Both the position numbers and the translations under genes were made by a program. A stretch of DNA of 64,000 nt from contig JACYXH010000701.1 in assembly GCA_026745465.1 (NCBI GenBank), positions 271,363 through 335,362 on the forward strand. Direction: 5' to 3'. This document shows, piece after piece, positions 53,462-64,000 of the stretch. This stretch comes from Lota lota (Eukaryota > Chordata > Actinopteri > Gadiformes > Lotidae). The first letter of the stretch is position 1. Every line of letters starts with the position of its first letter. Below the pieces are notes generated by a model, which saw only the letters and a program-made list of their open reading frames with translations, was not told the DNA's origin and ran no database searches.

Positions 53462-54139
53462 TGTTGTAGAATTTTAGATGACTGGTGGCTGGCTCGATTA
53501 AAGGCTAAGACAAATGGATATCCGTAGTTGATTTATTTCATATGCTGCAGCACATAAAAGACACCGTTTCAAAGGCAACTCCACATAGAGCAGAGTTCTC
53601 GAGAAAGGGCGCCCCGAAGACAGGAGGGACGCCTTTTTATACAGTCGGGTAAACAGTATGTCAGATATGACACTAGATGGCGCCATTGGACTGTCTATAA
53701 TAGGTTCGATGCCCAATTAAAGCTGGACGCCTGGTTTAGGAAGGGAGTATACATTCAAGGTCAGGCACAGATGCAGTGTTATAGAAAAAGGGAGTTTACT
53801 CATATGGGAACAGAGCACCATGCAGGAATACAAGATAGATGGGCATCTGTGGGGAGGTAGGAGCTCAAAAAAGACAGATAGGTTCGGTGTCCAATTAAAG
53901 CTGGACACCTGGTTTAGGAAGGGAGTATACAATCAAGGCCAGGCACAGATACCGTGTTATAGAAAAAAGGGAGTTTGCTCATATGGGAACAGAGCACCAT
54001 GCAGGAATACAAGATAGATGGGCATTTGTGGGGAGGTAGGAAGTTAGAAAAAGACAGATAGGTTCGTAGTGTGCATATCGGAATTAGTTAGTTAGAGCAA
54101 GCTGACCTCAGAGATGGGCCTTGGGTCATTTTCCCACCA

Positions 54140-54141
<2 letters not shown>
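53462..54141 (-). repeat. ERV 5' LTR
   Basis: 680 bp. Promoter for the provirus: TATAAAAA at 53634-53641 (minus strand), U3 with the 178-bp duplicated enhancer-like unit, and an AATAAA downstream. Confidence 0.95.
53634..53641 (-). promoter_or_regulatory. ERV TATA box
   Basis: TATAAAAA in the 5' LTR. Transcription should start ~25-30 nt downstream (near 53605). Confidence 0.75.

Positions 54142-54223
<82 letters not shown>
54142..54223. repeat. (GT)n microsatellite at ERV insertion site
   Basis: About 41 GT units immediately beyond the 5' LTR. Confidence 0.95.
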
Positions 54224-54225
<2 letters not shown>

Positions 54226-54229
54226 ACTA

Positions 54230-54660
54230 TGACAGAACAACAGAAGCAAACACACACACATTTTATACCAGGCATGCTGAACAGAAAACTGCACACCAGA
54301 AGGAAGCGGTCAACGTAAAATTATCAATAGGTGTTGCTTAGGCCTACTCAGTACATTTGTATTGCATGGCAAGCAACAGCCCTTTTTCTGTGTGTCTAGA
54401 AATTAATACTCTGATCTGTGATTAGGCCACGCTGCACATCTCACTGAGCAGAGGAAAAGAGCAGCAGTACACATCAACTGAAAAAGCACCAGTCCATAAT
54501 AGATGGCCAAATAAAACAATTTTGCAGGCCTAGTATCCCAGAACACAAATTAAGCTGAATGCATGTTCTTTAAAAGGCATCAGAGGAGAGTGATGTAGTT
54601 GTAGATGGGGCATTATGTTTACTTCCAGTTCCAATATCTAACAAGAAAAGTCAGCAAAAA
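54230..54660. mobile_element. Right part of the ERV-split MITE
   Basis: Unique-looking sequence including gagcagcagtacacatcaac. Part of it (54250-54285) is the inverse of 12290-12335. Interpreted as the continuation of the 42183 element. Confidence 0.45.
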
Positions 54661-54732
54661 AGTCACAATTGTCTCCCCCCCCCCCCCCCCCCCCCCTCCG
54701 CGTACAGAGCGCGGCCCCGCGTGCCTGCGCCG

Positions 54733-55135
54733 CGCTCCAAACAGGACGCCGAGCACCGAGCACGCACTGGTGGAATCCGACGAGGCGACACAATAGAGCA
54801 CGTGAAGGTTGGTTTAGCTAAGCATCAACATCACGTGTTCACACGGAGCGCAGGAGACCCGTGTGGGGCTAACGCTACAGTACAACATGGCGCCCTGGGG
54901 ACAGGACGGCAACAATGAGGATTAGAGGTTCAATGTGTTGGACCCACCTTGGAATGTTTCTGTCCCGGCTCTCTGCTTTAAAACGTCTTGTTCTTCGTCT
55001 CCGGAGAGACTAACGCGTCCATGTTGTCTCTTCGTCATGTCGTCCCTTCGTCTGTTGGATTTGCGTAAACTTCCGTTTCCTGAACAAGCGAGAGGGGTCT
55101 TTCTACAGAGCACCAGGCTCGGGCCCGCCCCCTCG
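54733..55135. repeat. Segmental duplication block D1 (partner 2345-2735)
   Basis: See 2345-2735. A poly-C run (54677-54696) precedes it. Confidence 0.75.
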
Positions 55136-55181
55136 GTAGCCTTCTGACATGCTCACAGACACAGCCACGCGCAGATACAGC

Positions 55182-55189
<8 letters not shown>

Positions 55190-55236
<47 letters not shown>

Positions 55237-55390
55237 GCACACAGTGCTGCTTGCGCCTCTACTTGCTACTCTGACTGAATCCGCTGTCTGCTGCTCTCAT
55301 AGCTCTGCTGCTCGTGCGTGCACTGTGCGCGTGCTCGCCGGGGCGCATTCCTGCAGCGAGCGTAGCGGCAATAAACACATCTGTTCTATT
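55190..55390. repeat. (CA)n plus partial ~420-bp dispersed repeat, copy 2
   Basis: CA repeats at about 55190-55229, followed at 55235-55390 by the first ~150 bp of the repeat at 5244 and 63083. Confidence 0.8.
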
Positions 55391-56686
55391 TCATCTAGGC
55401 TTCGCCTTATGGGCTTGTGCCTTGGACCGCTGAGTGTGTATTTGGCTCCGTGCTTTTATATGCTTTACTGCGGAGCCCTAACTGCGGACCAATAGAAACG
55501 GGCAGGGATTACGCACACACCTACTCGAGCTGCTGAGAAGGATTCTCCGTCGGCAGGCCGACACTTTTTTTCTTTCCTGGTGGAATTCTGCATTCTAGTG
55601 CATTTGTAAGGGTGGAAAGACCAGAGTAAGAAGCACATAGAACATCGGTTTGAAAAATGATGTGTATTCCTAAAAAATAAAAAAGTATATATTTATATAT
55701 ATACTTTTTTTCTTTCCTGGTGGAACAAGGGTTGTGAGTGTAGCTCACACATCAATGGCAGACAATACATTACCTGTGCATTGGAACACACACACACACA
55801 CAATAACCACAACACTCAAAGTTAAAACAGTTCACACACTTTGCTGTACTGTACTGAATTAAAATAAGGTAACCTAGAAAATGCTGAATTGATTTGATAG
55901 ATTTACTGTATTGTTTATAACTGCATGGTGAGGATCAAGAGGAGCAGCCACACGTGAGGACGCGTTTTATCGAGCTCTGCACGTGGAGAACTTTATTTAC
56001 AAATTAAATTGATGATATAACCCCCCCTCCCACCCATACAAATATTCCTTCACTAGTCATATTTAACACCTTAATAACTGTATGGAGAAAACGAAAAACA
56101 TGATGTTGATGATGAAGAAGTCATAATAATTATAAACAAATCAAATAGTTTTCTACAATCTCGGCCATATTCTGGTTCAACATGTCCCCAGGTACCTCTG
56201 AGATGATTTTCAAGTGTTTTCATTGGAGCATTTTTTAATAATGTGATACTGCTGCGTTCCGACGCCCCGCCCTCATGTGTAAAACCCTCCCTGTGTTTGA
56301 CAGTTGTATGCAAATTACAACGTGTCGTTCCTTGTATGTGATTGTCCCGCAAATATGTTAATTCTAATGTGTGATTCCCCGGACGTGATTGGTTTCTGCA
56401 TCGGAAATGCCGAGGATCCTGATTGGCGCGGAACCCGTCATCGTCTAATCCGGAGCGAGCAATGCGGGAACTGAGGAGCGCTACAGAGCGGCCAGCTCAA
56501 CAGGCGGGGCAGCTAGGACTTTGAGCTCGGCCACTGAGCCTCTCTCTCATGTCGGTAGAGACGGTGAGACCTTAATGAGTGGAAATGAGGAAAGTGAGCC
56601 ACGTGTTAGCTAGCTGGGGACTGGGCCAGGATAAGAGCTCAAAGCAAACTGAAACACACGCAGCTTTTTCTTTGTCAGCGACACTA
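55391..56686. other. No gene recognised; small AT palindrome and CCAAT-like boxes
   Basis: 55679-55711 is an AT inverted repeat (aaaaagtatata...tatatacttttt). The segment ctttttttctttcctggtgga occurs twice (~55563 and ~55705). 56385-56560 is GC-richer with two gattgg (inverted CCAAT) motifs, possibly an old promoter. An octamer atgcaaat is at 56308-56315. Confidence 0.4.
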
Positions 56687-58570
56687 GGAGCAGGGCTGCT
56701 GTTTCAACTGTGTATTTTGGAGTCCTCCTTTAGTTAGGTTTGTTTCTTTGATCTGAACAGCATCCAAATGGCACCTTTTTCCCCTTTGTAGTTCGCCTCC
56801 TCTATTTGTGTGTGTGTGTGGTTGGTTATCCAAGTTCCTTGTTAATAAATAACATTGCCAAAAATACCTGGTTTTATGTTACATCCCCTTTCCCTAGCGA
56901 GCTGGGACGTAACACGTTAGATGTTGAAGTCATCCCAACACATTTCAATTGTTTTTGGCTTTGTCTCGCTTGCTGTCTATATATTATGTGAATAAATAAG
57001 TAGGCCCACTACATTTACAATGGTTAAAATAGCGAGTACAAAACAGAAATAATAAGCATTAACCAACACTTAACTGTGAAAACAAAAGACCCTTTTGAAA
57101 TTAATGAAATAATCAAACAGTCACAGAAATACCAGTTCGGTTTAGAATTTATTGTCGTCTCGCCTTTACACCAAATTACAGAAAACTATCAATGCATCAA
57201 TGAAAGTATCAAAACTATTGAATAAAAACAGTTACATTTACAATCAATCAACATCACAAATTTTAACTTTGTAGAACCAGCTCAGTTAACCCTATGGAAG
57301 ATCTTAAAAGACACTTCCTCTCATTGTACATCCATAGGTCCAGATGCATGTATTCCAAATGTACATCCAGATAACTGGTCATCATCAACAAACGTTTCAT
57401 CAAGAATTATAACCTGCATGCAAACCTCAGTCAGTCGGTCTATGTGTGTGGCTACAACCGACACAGAGACACTGAGGCACTTTTAGTGCATAACCCAACT
57501 CCAAGATAGAGGTCCTCCTGGGTGAAGGTGGCCTGGAAGGTGTGGATGTGTGTCAGTGTGTCTGAGGACCCTCCTACATCTGGGGACACTCTGTAGAAGG
57601 ACAGAGTGCCAGCAGGCCGGTCCAGATACACTCCTACTCTGTTAGAAGGCTCAGGGAGAAGCGGGAATGTTCTAATACCATTGTGCCAGGCAGTGTAACC
57701 ACCATCATGACAATAAAGAATCCAGGAATTGTGATTCCTTCCAAGCCTGCTTTCACCAGCACTTCCTCTTCTTTTGATTCCTCTGTATTTCACGCCTATC
57801 TCAACACGTTGTTTCCTCTCTACCTCCCAGTAACAGCGGCCAGTCAGAGCCTCTCTACACAACACCTGGGGCCAGTATTCAAATCCCTCTGGGTGATAAG
57901 GATACGACTGCTCCTCTCTAACCAGTGCCACCTTTCTGTTGTCCTCAGACAGAGAGAGTTGTCTGTGGGCTGTGTTTGGGTCCAGTGTGATTTCAAAGGC
58001 ATCTGACGGGGAAAAAAAAGACATGATTAGAATAATTACCATTATTATACACACTTTAACTTTTAAAAAGGTTCCAATACAGACATTGTAATACAGCTTC
58101 AAAGAGACACCTGTACGTACCCATAAGTATACATATGTACAATTTCAAATAAGGATTTTCCCCCTAGTTCTAATAAAGACCATCACCACTAATAGTAGTA
58201 GTTTAAATCCAACATGAAATAAATGCATCGTTATAATCATTTAATAAATATGTTATGTCTAATATGATAGTAATAATTAAATTAATAAAGATTATATATC
58301 ACCACAAATTTTAGTAATTAATACATTCATAATAATAAATAGGCCTAGTAAGAATGATGATAATAAAGCAGTAGTCTTGAGTGCAATATTAAATACACAA
58401 AAAAAAAACATTTATTATAGTTTGTATCATGATTGATTTAGTCTGATCATAACAACCACGCTACTATTTATCATAATTAATAAATAACACTAACAATACC
58501 TATTGTTTCACGGACTTCACCTACTGCTGTGTGGATGGAACTTCCCTTCTAAACAGTATGTGTGTTGTGA
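56687..58570. repeat. Segmental duplication block D2 (partner 2767-4690)
   Basis: Direct copy of the block at 2767. Similarity ends at ~58570 inside the intron upstream of the B30.2 exon, where ggttcgagtttggagaag follows; that same string lies before D2 in the other copy (2746-2763). Confidence 0.8.
57452..58002 (-). CDS. Orphan NLR B30.2 (PRY-SPRY) exon, open
   Basis: 551 nt with acceptor ccgtcag (58003-58005), phase 1 start as in the intact NLR gene, and a TAG stop. PRY starts [24 protein letters not shown] has [29 protein letters not shown] and the terminal SVSLCRL. The linker exon, LRRs and NACHT are not found upstream, because duplication block D2 ends within the intron. It is therefore either a fragment without a promoter or a donor exon for gene conversion or trans-locus reuse. 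Being open while its sister at 3527-4077 carries a nonsense codon makes it the better preserved copy. Confidence 0.75.
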
Positions 58571-59090
58571 TGAATCAAACGGTTCGAGTTTGGAGAAGTA
58601 AGGGACGTCTGAAACGGTGTACTCCGGAAGAGAGGATACGATCGGCGTGATGGGAGTGTTTCTGACTTGGTTCATGCTGGACTGAACCACATCTAAACCA
58701 AGTCATTTTACTGTTTTGCTCATAGTAAAGAAGAAGTATCTGTTGAATGATCTATTCAATTCAAGGTGGGGTGGGCGAGAATTGTTAGATTGTATTATCA
58801 TTTCTACCCCACCTAAACATACAGTTAGATTAAATTGTAATATCAACCTCACTCAAAACCTAGTTAGAAAATATCAACCCCAGCTGAAGCTAAACTCCAA
58901 CCTACTACCATTGTGTTTAAATGTCATCACAAGTGTAGTGACAACCAGTGTCTCCAATCCTGTAACTGAGTCATTCAGTCACTGGTGAAAGGATGAATAC
59001 GTTTTAACAAACCTACCTGGAATTAACTTTTCATTATGTCTTGTGTTCATTTAGTGGATTTTGTTTCTGTTTGGTCTCTATCGTCTGTTC
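58571..59090. other. No gene recognised
   Basis: Nothing assignable; ordinary unique-looking sequence. Confidence 0.5.
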
Positions 59091-59099
59091 ACTTGGTAC

Positions 59100-59715
59100 A
59101 TATAAATGTGATTAAGGAGCAGGTAGGGGTTAGACAGTGTATACAGATACATGTGATTAAGGAGCAGGTAGGGGTTAGACAGTGAACACAGATACATGTG
59201 AGTAAGGAGCAGGTAGGGGTTAGACAGTGAACATAGATACATGTGATTAAGGAGCAGGTAGGGGTTAGACAGTGTATACAGATACATGTGATTAAGGAGC
59301 AGGTAGTGGTTAGACAGTGTATACAGATACATGTGATTAAGGAGCAGGTAGGGGTTAGACAGTGTATACAGATACATGTGATTAAGGAGCAGGTAGGGGT
59401 TAGACAGTGTATACAGATACATGTGATTAAGGAGCAGGTAGGGGTTAGACAGTGTATACAGATACATGTGATTAAGGAGCAGGTAGGGGTTAGACAGTGA
59501 ACACAGATACATGTGATTAAGGAGCAGGTAGGGGTAAGACAGTGTATACATGTGATTAAGGAGCAGGTAGGGGTTAGACAGTGAACACAGATACATGTGA
59601 TTAAGGAGCAGGTAGGGGTTGGACAGTGTATACAGATACATGTGATTAAGGAGCAGGTAGGGGTTAGACAGTGAACATAGATACATGTGATTAAGGAGCA
59701 GGTAGGGGTTAGGGG
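59100..59715. repeat. 45-bp minisatellite, about 14 copies
   Basis: The unit carries atgtgattaaggagcaggta and gggttagacagtg; one copy is shortened at ~59540. The 45-bp period keeps all frames open, which explains the long apparent minus-strand frame. Confidence 0.95.
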
Positions 59716-59719
59716 GCAT

Positions 59720-60215
59720 CTTGCTCTATAGGATGCTACAGGTTAGGCTACGGATATTGGGGATCAAACCCAGTACAATGGTCATTCACTACAACTGATC
59801 TCCCACTCCTGAGGGAGGACTCTGCTGCCGCTGGAGTGGGAGTTCAGTTGTACAAAATCTATTTTACATTCGCAAATCTCGATATGTTTACCTTTGACAT
59901 GTGAACACATGTTATGTGTATGTACGACAATAATTAACACAATCCTAGATTAGCTAGAAAGGAGAGCAGAGGTAAGAGAGAGGAGGAAGAGAAGAAAGGA
60001 TGGAGAGGAGAGGAGAGCTGACAAGACAAAGTCACGGTACTCACACACACGGGGAGAATCTTTACATGTAGTCACTGTGACCTTTGTGTAAGTGTGTAAT
60101 ACATGTTGGGTTGTATGGTGGAGATTAAGTCATTTACTGGTTCATCAACTATAAACTTTTCAATTGTACAGTGATTTTAAATGTTCCATCAATCTTGAAA
60201 AGATCAAAATAGGGG
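59720..60215. other. No gene recognised
   Basis: Nothing assignable. Confidence 0.5.
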
Positions 60216-60219
60216 TTCT

Positions 60220-60335
60220 AGGCAAACTATTTGTCTTTACTACAGAGACCCTTCTGCCAGGATGCATCACCGCCTGGCATGGGAACTGCTCTGCCCTCAA
60301 CCTCAAAGCACTGCAGAGGATCGGTCAGCCCAGCG
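60220..60335 (+). mobile_element. LINE (L2/Maui-like) reverse-transcriptase remnant
   Basis: The frame contains LLPGCITAWHGNCSALNLKALQRI, resembling the conserved CIT-WYGN...RKALQRV stretch near the end of fish L2-type RT. It is only ~35 residues long with no flanking RT motifs. Confidence 0.5.
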
Positions 60336-60559
60336 CATCAGTGGATGTGAGCTGCTCTCAACCAGGCATTTTACGCGGATGGTGCTCAAAAAAAGGGAGG
60401 CACCGAGAAAAAGAAGAGGTGGATAAGATGAAGGTAACGCTAAGAACAAAAAGGAAAAAGAATAACCAAGTAGACAGGGAGAAAATAAAGAGGTTAATTT
60501 TAAAACAATTATTTTTTTCTTTAATCTTTTCTTTGGACTCTTTTGTTTTAAACTGAAAC

Positions 60560-62130
60560 TAAGCCGTCGGATATCCGCAAAAAAAACAGACTATAAAAAC
60601 AAAGCCCAATCAAAACAATTCAAAACGTTACATTATAGGAATAAAGATCACTCTAAAATAACTAATAAGCCCTTTAGACACATCACCAACAAAAAAATTT
60701 ACGTGAGGACCATGTATTTATATTTGCAGTAGACCTCAAAAAAATACATAAAGAGGGGGGGATAAACAGATAGGGAGAATAATAAAATCACAAAAATAAA
60801 GAATAATTGATAATACAAATGGCCAACAAAATATAATAATAAATTAAAAATAATAATATTGAATTGCATCCATATTGTTAATCTGTGCTTTAAAAGACAG
60901 AATATCCATACAAAAATACTAAATATTACAACTACAAAATAAATATAAACAAATGTTTCAAAGAACAATGAAAAAATTATAAAAAAACCCATGAATACAA
61001 AAGAAGAACTTTCTGATTTCAGAAGAATGATACAAAAAAATAAACATAATATAGAGATAAAAAGAAAATATATAATCAATAAAAAATACACAAAAATTAT
61101 ATTAAAAATGTACCTTCAATGTAAATAATTCCAATAAATCAAATTACAATAAAAAATGATAAAAACTACACAATAAGTATTATTGACAGATACAAACCAC
61201 AAAGAAAAAAAACTGCAGTTAAACATACAAACATACAAATAAAACATCCACCAAACATGAGACAGAGATGCAACACCAATCATGACAAAGTTCATTACAT
61301 TTTTCAAAACATTAAAAAAAAAGAAGTAAGACAGATACATCTGTTGAGACAGAACAAGTGGTCTTTTATGATCCAGAAATAAAACATATACAACATCAAC
61401 AAAAAGAAAATTTTGATGTCATCAAAGACAAAACCACAAGACAGGTAAAAACAGAATTGAGAAAATATAAAATAAGAAAAAATAAGGTCTAGACAGTGTA
61501 AATTGGGTAGTAGGGGAGATGTCCTGCTAAGACCGAACACCTTGGGATCACTCTTAAATTTCTTAACCAGACACAGAATGTAATACTGCCTGAGTTGATT
61601 GTAATAAATACAGAAGAAAAACAAGATTGAATGAGAAAGACACATTAAATTCTGTTTATCAATGTTTGAGTATTTTTTACTGTTAGTTATGTCTTACTAG
61701 TCGTTCTGAGCTGTTGTTGTCTTGTGATCTGTATTCTGAGACAAATGGAAAATTCACCTGCATAGAGAGCCTGAAAGAAGACACTAGGGCTGTATAGAAA
61801 GAGAACATAGACACCTAATAGACACTAAATACACAGCTGAAACCCCCTCTGAATACAACAATTGGTTGTACACTTTACTGATTTAATACAAACTGTTCGG
61901 TGTGAAACAATTTTACCTGCCTGTAAGGCTGTGACGAAGATAAAGAGACATGACAAATCCAACGCGTACAACCGTTTAGCTATGTTCCAATTATCAAGAA
62001 AATATTGAAGAAAAAAACCACTAGAGTTTTACCTACATATATACACAAGTTCACAAATGTTTAAACTTTTATTCAAATAAAAAGACATAAAAAAGGTCAT
62101 ACAAATAGCCATGAATAGAGACAATGTTTT
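60560..62130. other. A-rich, AT-rich region; no gene recognised
   Basis: Minus-strand open frames here are Phe/Leu/Tyr-rich and caused by base composition. A G-rich run lies at 62133-62180. Confidence 0.6.
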
Positions 62131-62179
62131 AGGGGGGGGGGAACAGGGGGGGAGTGGGGTGGGGGGGGGGGGGGGGTTA

Positions 62180-62800
62180 GGGGGAGATAACACAAAGAAC
62201 AAGGAGGCCACAAGGTGACAGAGCACACGAATACTATATGAGTTAAACAAGTTGAACAGGAGTTGTAAGGAGTAGTACAAGAAGCAACTATTTTAGATGA
62301 AGGAGAATTGAGAATTGTGTGAAACAACAACAATGTGTGTGAACATGACAGGTCACATAACACCCATTTAAATACACTTGAGAAAGACAGGACACACAAA
62401 ACTGTTGAGTGATTCAATACATGACACAAAGACTATATGTTATAGTCGATTCAAGACACAACACACACACACAACACACACACACATTCAATACCACCAA
62501 TTCATGCACTGTTATGTTCCACACCCTTTGAAGAGAGTGTATTGTGTGAGGGAGAGAGACCTGTGTGCACAGAGACATAGTGAGAGAGAGAGACAGAGAG
62601 AGAATCAAATACATGAAGAATCCAGCCCAACAACAACATCATCATAAGGTAAATATGCTGATCTGTATCAAACTCAAATCAAATTTCTGCACAAAACAGA
62701 GAGGAGAGAGGCAAACAAACTTTATTTTAGTATTTTTAAAGCCCATTGCGGTATTCTTGTATATTTGTAGGCTACTGAAAAACTGTCTCTAACATTGCTT
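62180..62800. other. No gene recognised
   Basis: Short CA and GA tracts only. Confidence 0.5.
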
Positions 62801-62807
62801 ATATATA

Positions 62808-62809
<2 letters not shown>

Positions 62810-62862
<53 letters not shown>
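62810..62862. repeat. (GT)n microsatellite
   Basis: About 26 GT units. Confidence 0.95.
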
Positions 62863-62863
<1 letters not shown>

Positions 62864-63012
62864 CTGCCTTTCTGAATACCTGCCTGTAAAGGGTGTTACA
62901 AGAGGAGAAACACTATAACCCAACCAGATGACTCATTGAAGAGTGAACGGAATGAAATGAAATGAAAGGAAGAAAAGAACCCCGCCTACTTATGTAAACA
63001 TAACCTATTTAC

Positions 63013-63015
<3 letters not shown>

Positions 63016-63082
<67 letters not shown>
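63016..63082. repeat. (CA)n microsatellite
   Basis: About 33 CA units directly before the dispersed repeat. Confidence 0.95.
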
Positions 63083-63086
<4 letters not shown>

Positions 63087-63508
63087 GCGCTGCTTGCGCC
63101 TCTACTTCCTACTCTGACTGAATCCGCTGTCTGCTGCTCTCATAGCTCTGCTGCTCGTGTGTGCACTGTGCGCGTGCACGCCGGGGCGTTCCTGCAGCGA
63201 GCGTAGCGGCAATCAACACATCTTTAATTTATTGTTGTGTTGTGATCGTGGCTGGATAAAATAGTATTCGGGGAATCCCCAGAAACCAGGGTCGATCAAC
63301 GCTAATGAATCCCAGTTACAGTCGCAAATAACCACTACATCACCACAGTGTCTCTCGGTTTGCACCGGCTCTCCTCTAACTCCACAGAGAAGAGAGGAGA
63401 ACACACATCAACGCATTTGAAGGAGGCTTCACGGTGCGGGAACGCCCCCCAGTCAGAGTGGGAAGTTGAACCGCGGTGAACTGTGTGTGTCCGTGGGGTG
63501 TGTCGGAC
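63083..63508. repeat. ~420-bp dispersed repeat, copy 3
   Basis: Full-length match to 5244-5668 in the same orientation. Confidence 0.8.
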
Positions 63509-63603
63509 CCCACAGGTGTCGGGTGTGTGTCGCACAAAGATGTGTGTCTTTGCATTAGGCATTAGGCCTGTGTCTTCCATCCAAACTATAAATTAAAGTT
63601 TAC

Positions 63604-63717
63604 TCTCTCTCTCTCTCTCACTCTTTCTCTCTGCTCTTAATCTTAATCTATCTCTCACACTGTATATTGCATGCCTCTCCCTCTCTCTCTCCCTCTCTCT
63701 CTCTGTATATTGCATGC

Positions 63718-63756
<39 letters not shown>

Positions 63757-63850
63757 CTTACCATTTCTCTCTATGGCACACTGGTCGTTCACTCTCTCAT
63801 CATCTTTCTGTGTCTTTTTCATCATCTTTGTTATTATCTCCGTCATGGTA
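63604..63850. repeat. CT-rich tracts with a twice-repeated actgtatattgcatgcctctc unit
   Basis: Pyrimidine-rich microsatellites. The flank resembles 9320-9450. Confidence 0.75.
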
Positions 63851-63970
63851 GATAAAAACAAATATGATGAAAAACTTGCCATGGCAAGTGTTGTCAAGTG
63901 TTGAATATAAAATGTACACGGATAGACGTCAATACGCTTACTTCTGTCGAGGTGTTCTCATTGCAACAGG

Positions 63971-64000
63971 TCCTCGTTAGTATAGTGGTCAGTATCCCCG
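63971..64000 (+). tRNA. tRNA-Asp, 5' part only (cut by window end)
   Basis: The last 30 nt begin TCCTCGTTAGTATAGTGG and continue to TATCCCCG, the acceptor strand, D-arm and start of the anticodon stem of eukaryotic tRNA-Asp(GTC). The A-box consensus is present within it. One D-loop base (C where G is usual before AGTATC) differs. The anticodon lies outside the window, so identity rests on the 5' half. Confidence 0.8.

Larger units (their letters stand above)
42598..54141 (-). mobile_element. Full-length endogenous retrovirus, gamma/epsilon-like, apparently intact
   Basis: An 11,544-bp provirus in minus orientation with 680-bp LTRs at both ends (42598-43277 and 53462-54141), starting TG and ending CA in its own sense. 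GTGT directly flanks both ends (42594-42597, 54142-54145), compatible with a 4-bp target-site duplication inside a GT microsatellite. A PBS candidate, a leader, gag, pol, env, a 3' noncoding region and a PPT follow in order. No disabling mutation was noticed in any of the three genes. A single-CCHC Gag, Gag and Pol in one frame with a stop between, and an Env TM with CX6CC place it near class I (gamma/epsilon-like) retroviruses; the exact genus needs a tree. Confidence 0.93.

Noticed and set aside
59078-59719. 213-codon minus-strand frame with 15-residue repeats
   Set aside because: The 45-bp minisatellite period is a multiple of three, so frames stay open by arithmetic.
60699-61645. Several hydrophobic minus-strand frames resembling membrane proteins
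   Set aside because: Strong A/T bias produces Phe/Leu/Ile/Tyr codons; no start context, family or splice structure.

Overview
The window looks like a piece of a teleost nuclear chromosome. The reasons are spliced genes with GT-AG introns, tandem fish-type TRIM genes, a fish NLR-C gene (FISNA-NACHT-LRR-B30.2), abundant (CA)n/(GT)n microsatellites, a Ty3/gypsy element of the Gmr1 type (integrase before reverse transcriptase), hAT remnants and a young gamma/epsilon-like endogenous retrovirus. Gmr1 was first described from Atlantic cod. Together with the microsatellite density this is compatible with a gadiform fish, but I cannot prove the species. All sequence comparisons were made by eye.

Layout. 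1-9.3 kb: an intact single-coding-exon TRIM gene (minus), a duplicated NLR-tail pseudoexon, a chimeric TRIM/NLR relic, and a second TRIM copy (plus) broken by a nonsense codon and a frameshift, with a 5' UTR intron and an ISRE-like site upstream. 9.3-16.4 kb: transposon debris (a decayed Gmr1-like fragment, the last two exons of a hAT transposase, an 88-bp satellite, two copies of a ~0.75 kb block that flanks the NLR tail). 16.7-33.4 kb (minus): an NLR gene whose coding exons I can join in phase from ATG (33354) to stop (16658), predicted 1295 aa. One intron carries a truncated Gmr1-like element and another a 1.35 kb insertion. 33.4-39.8 kb: little recognisable coding, a CCA-repeat tract, a relic of an integrase-core gene, and an inverted copy of the TRIM 3' flank. 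39.9-41.5 kb: a third, intact TRIM gene (minus).

42.6-54.1 kb (minus): a complete endogenous retrovirus of about 11.5 kb. It has two 680-bp LTRs with no difference that I can see, PBS, PPT, and open gag, pol and env. Gag and pol share a frame separated by one UGA. The env frame has a ~320-residue N-terminal extension with extra hydrophobic segments. The leader between PBS and gag holds a 16-fold tandem array whose unit can fold as a stem-loop. 54.2-64 kb: duplicated blocks partnering those at 2.3-4.7 kb, including an intact but orphan NLR B30.2 exon, minisatellites, AT-rich sequence, and at the right edge the first 30 nt of a tRNA-Asp gene.

Functionally this is an innate-immunity neighbourhood. 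TRIM E3 ligases and an NLR, both ending in B30.2 (PRY-SPRY) domains, are being duplicated, rearranged and invaded by retroelements, and a recently arrived retrovirus sits between them.
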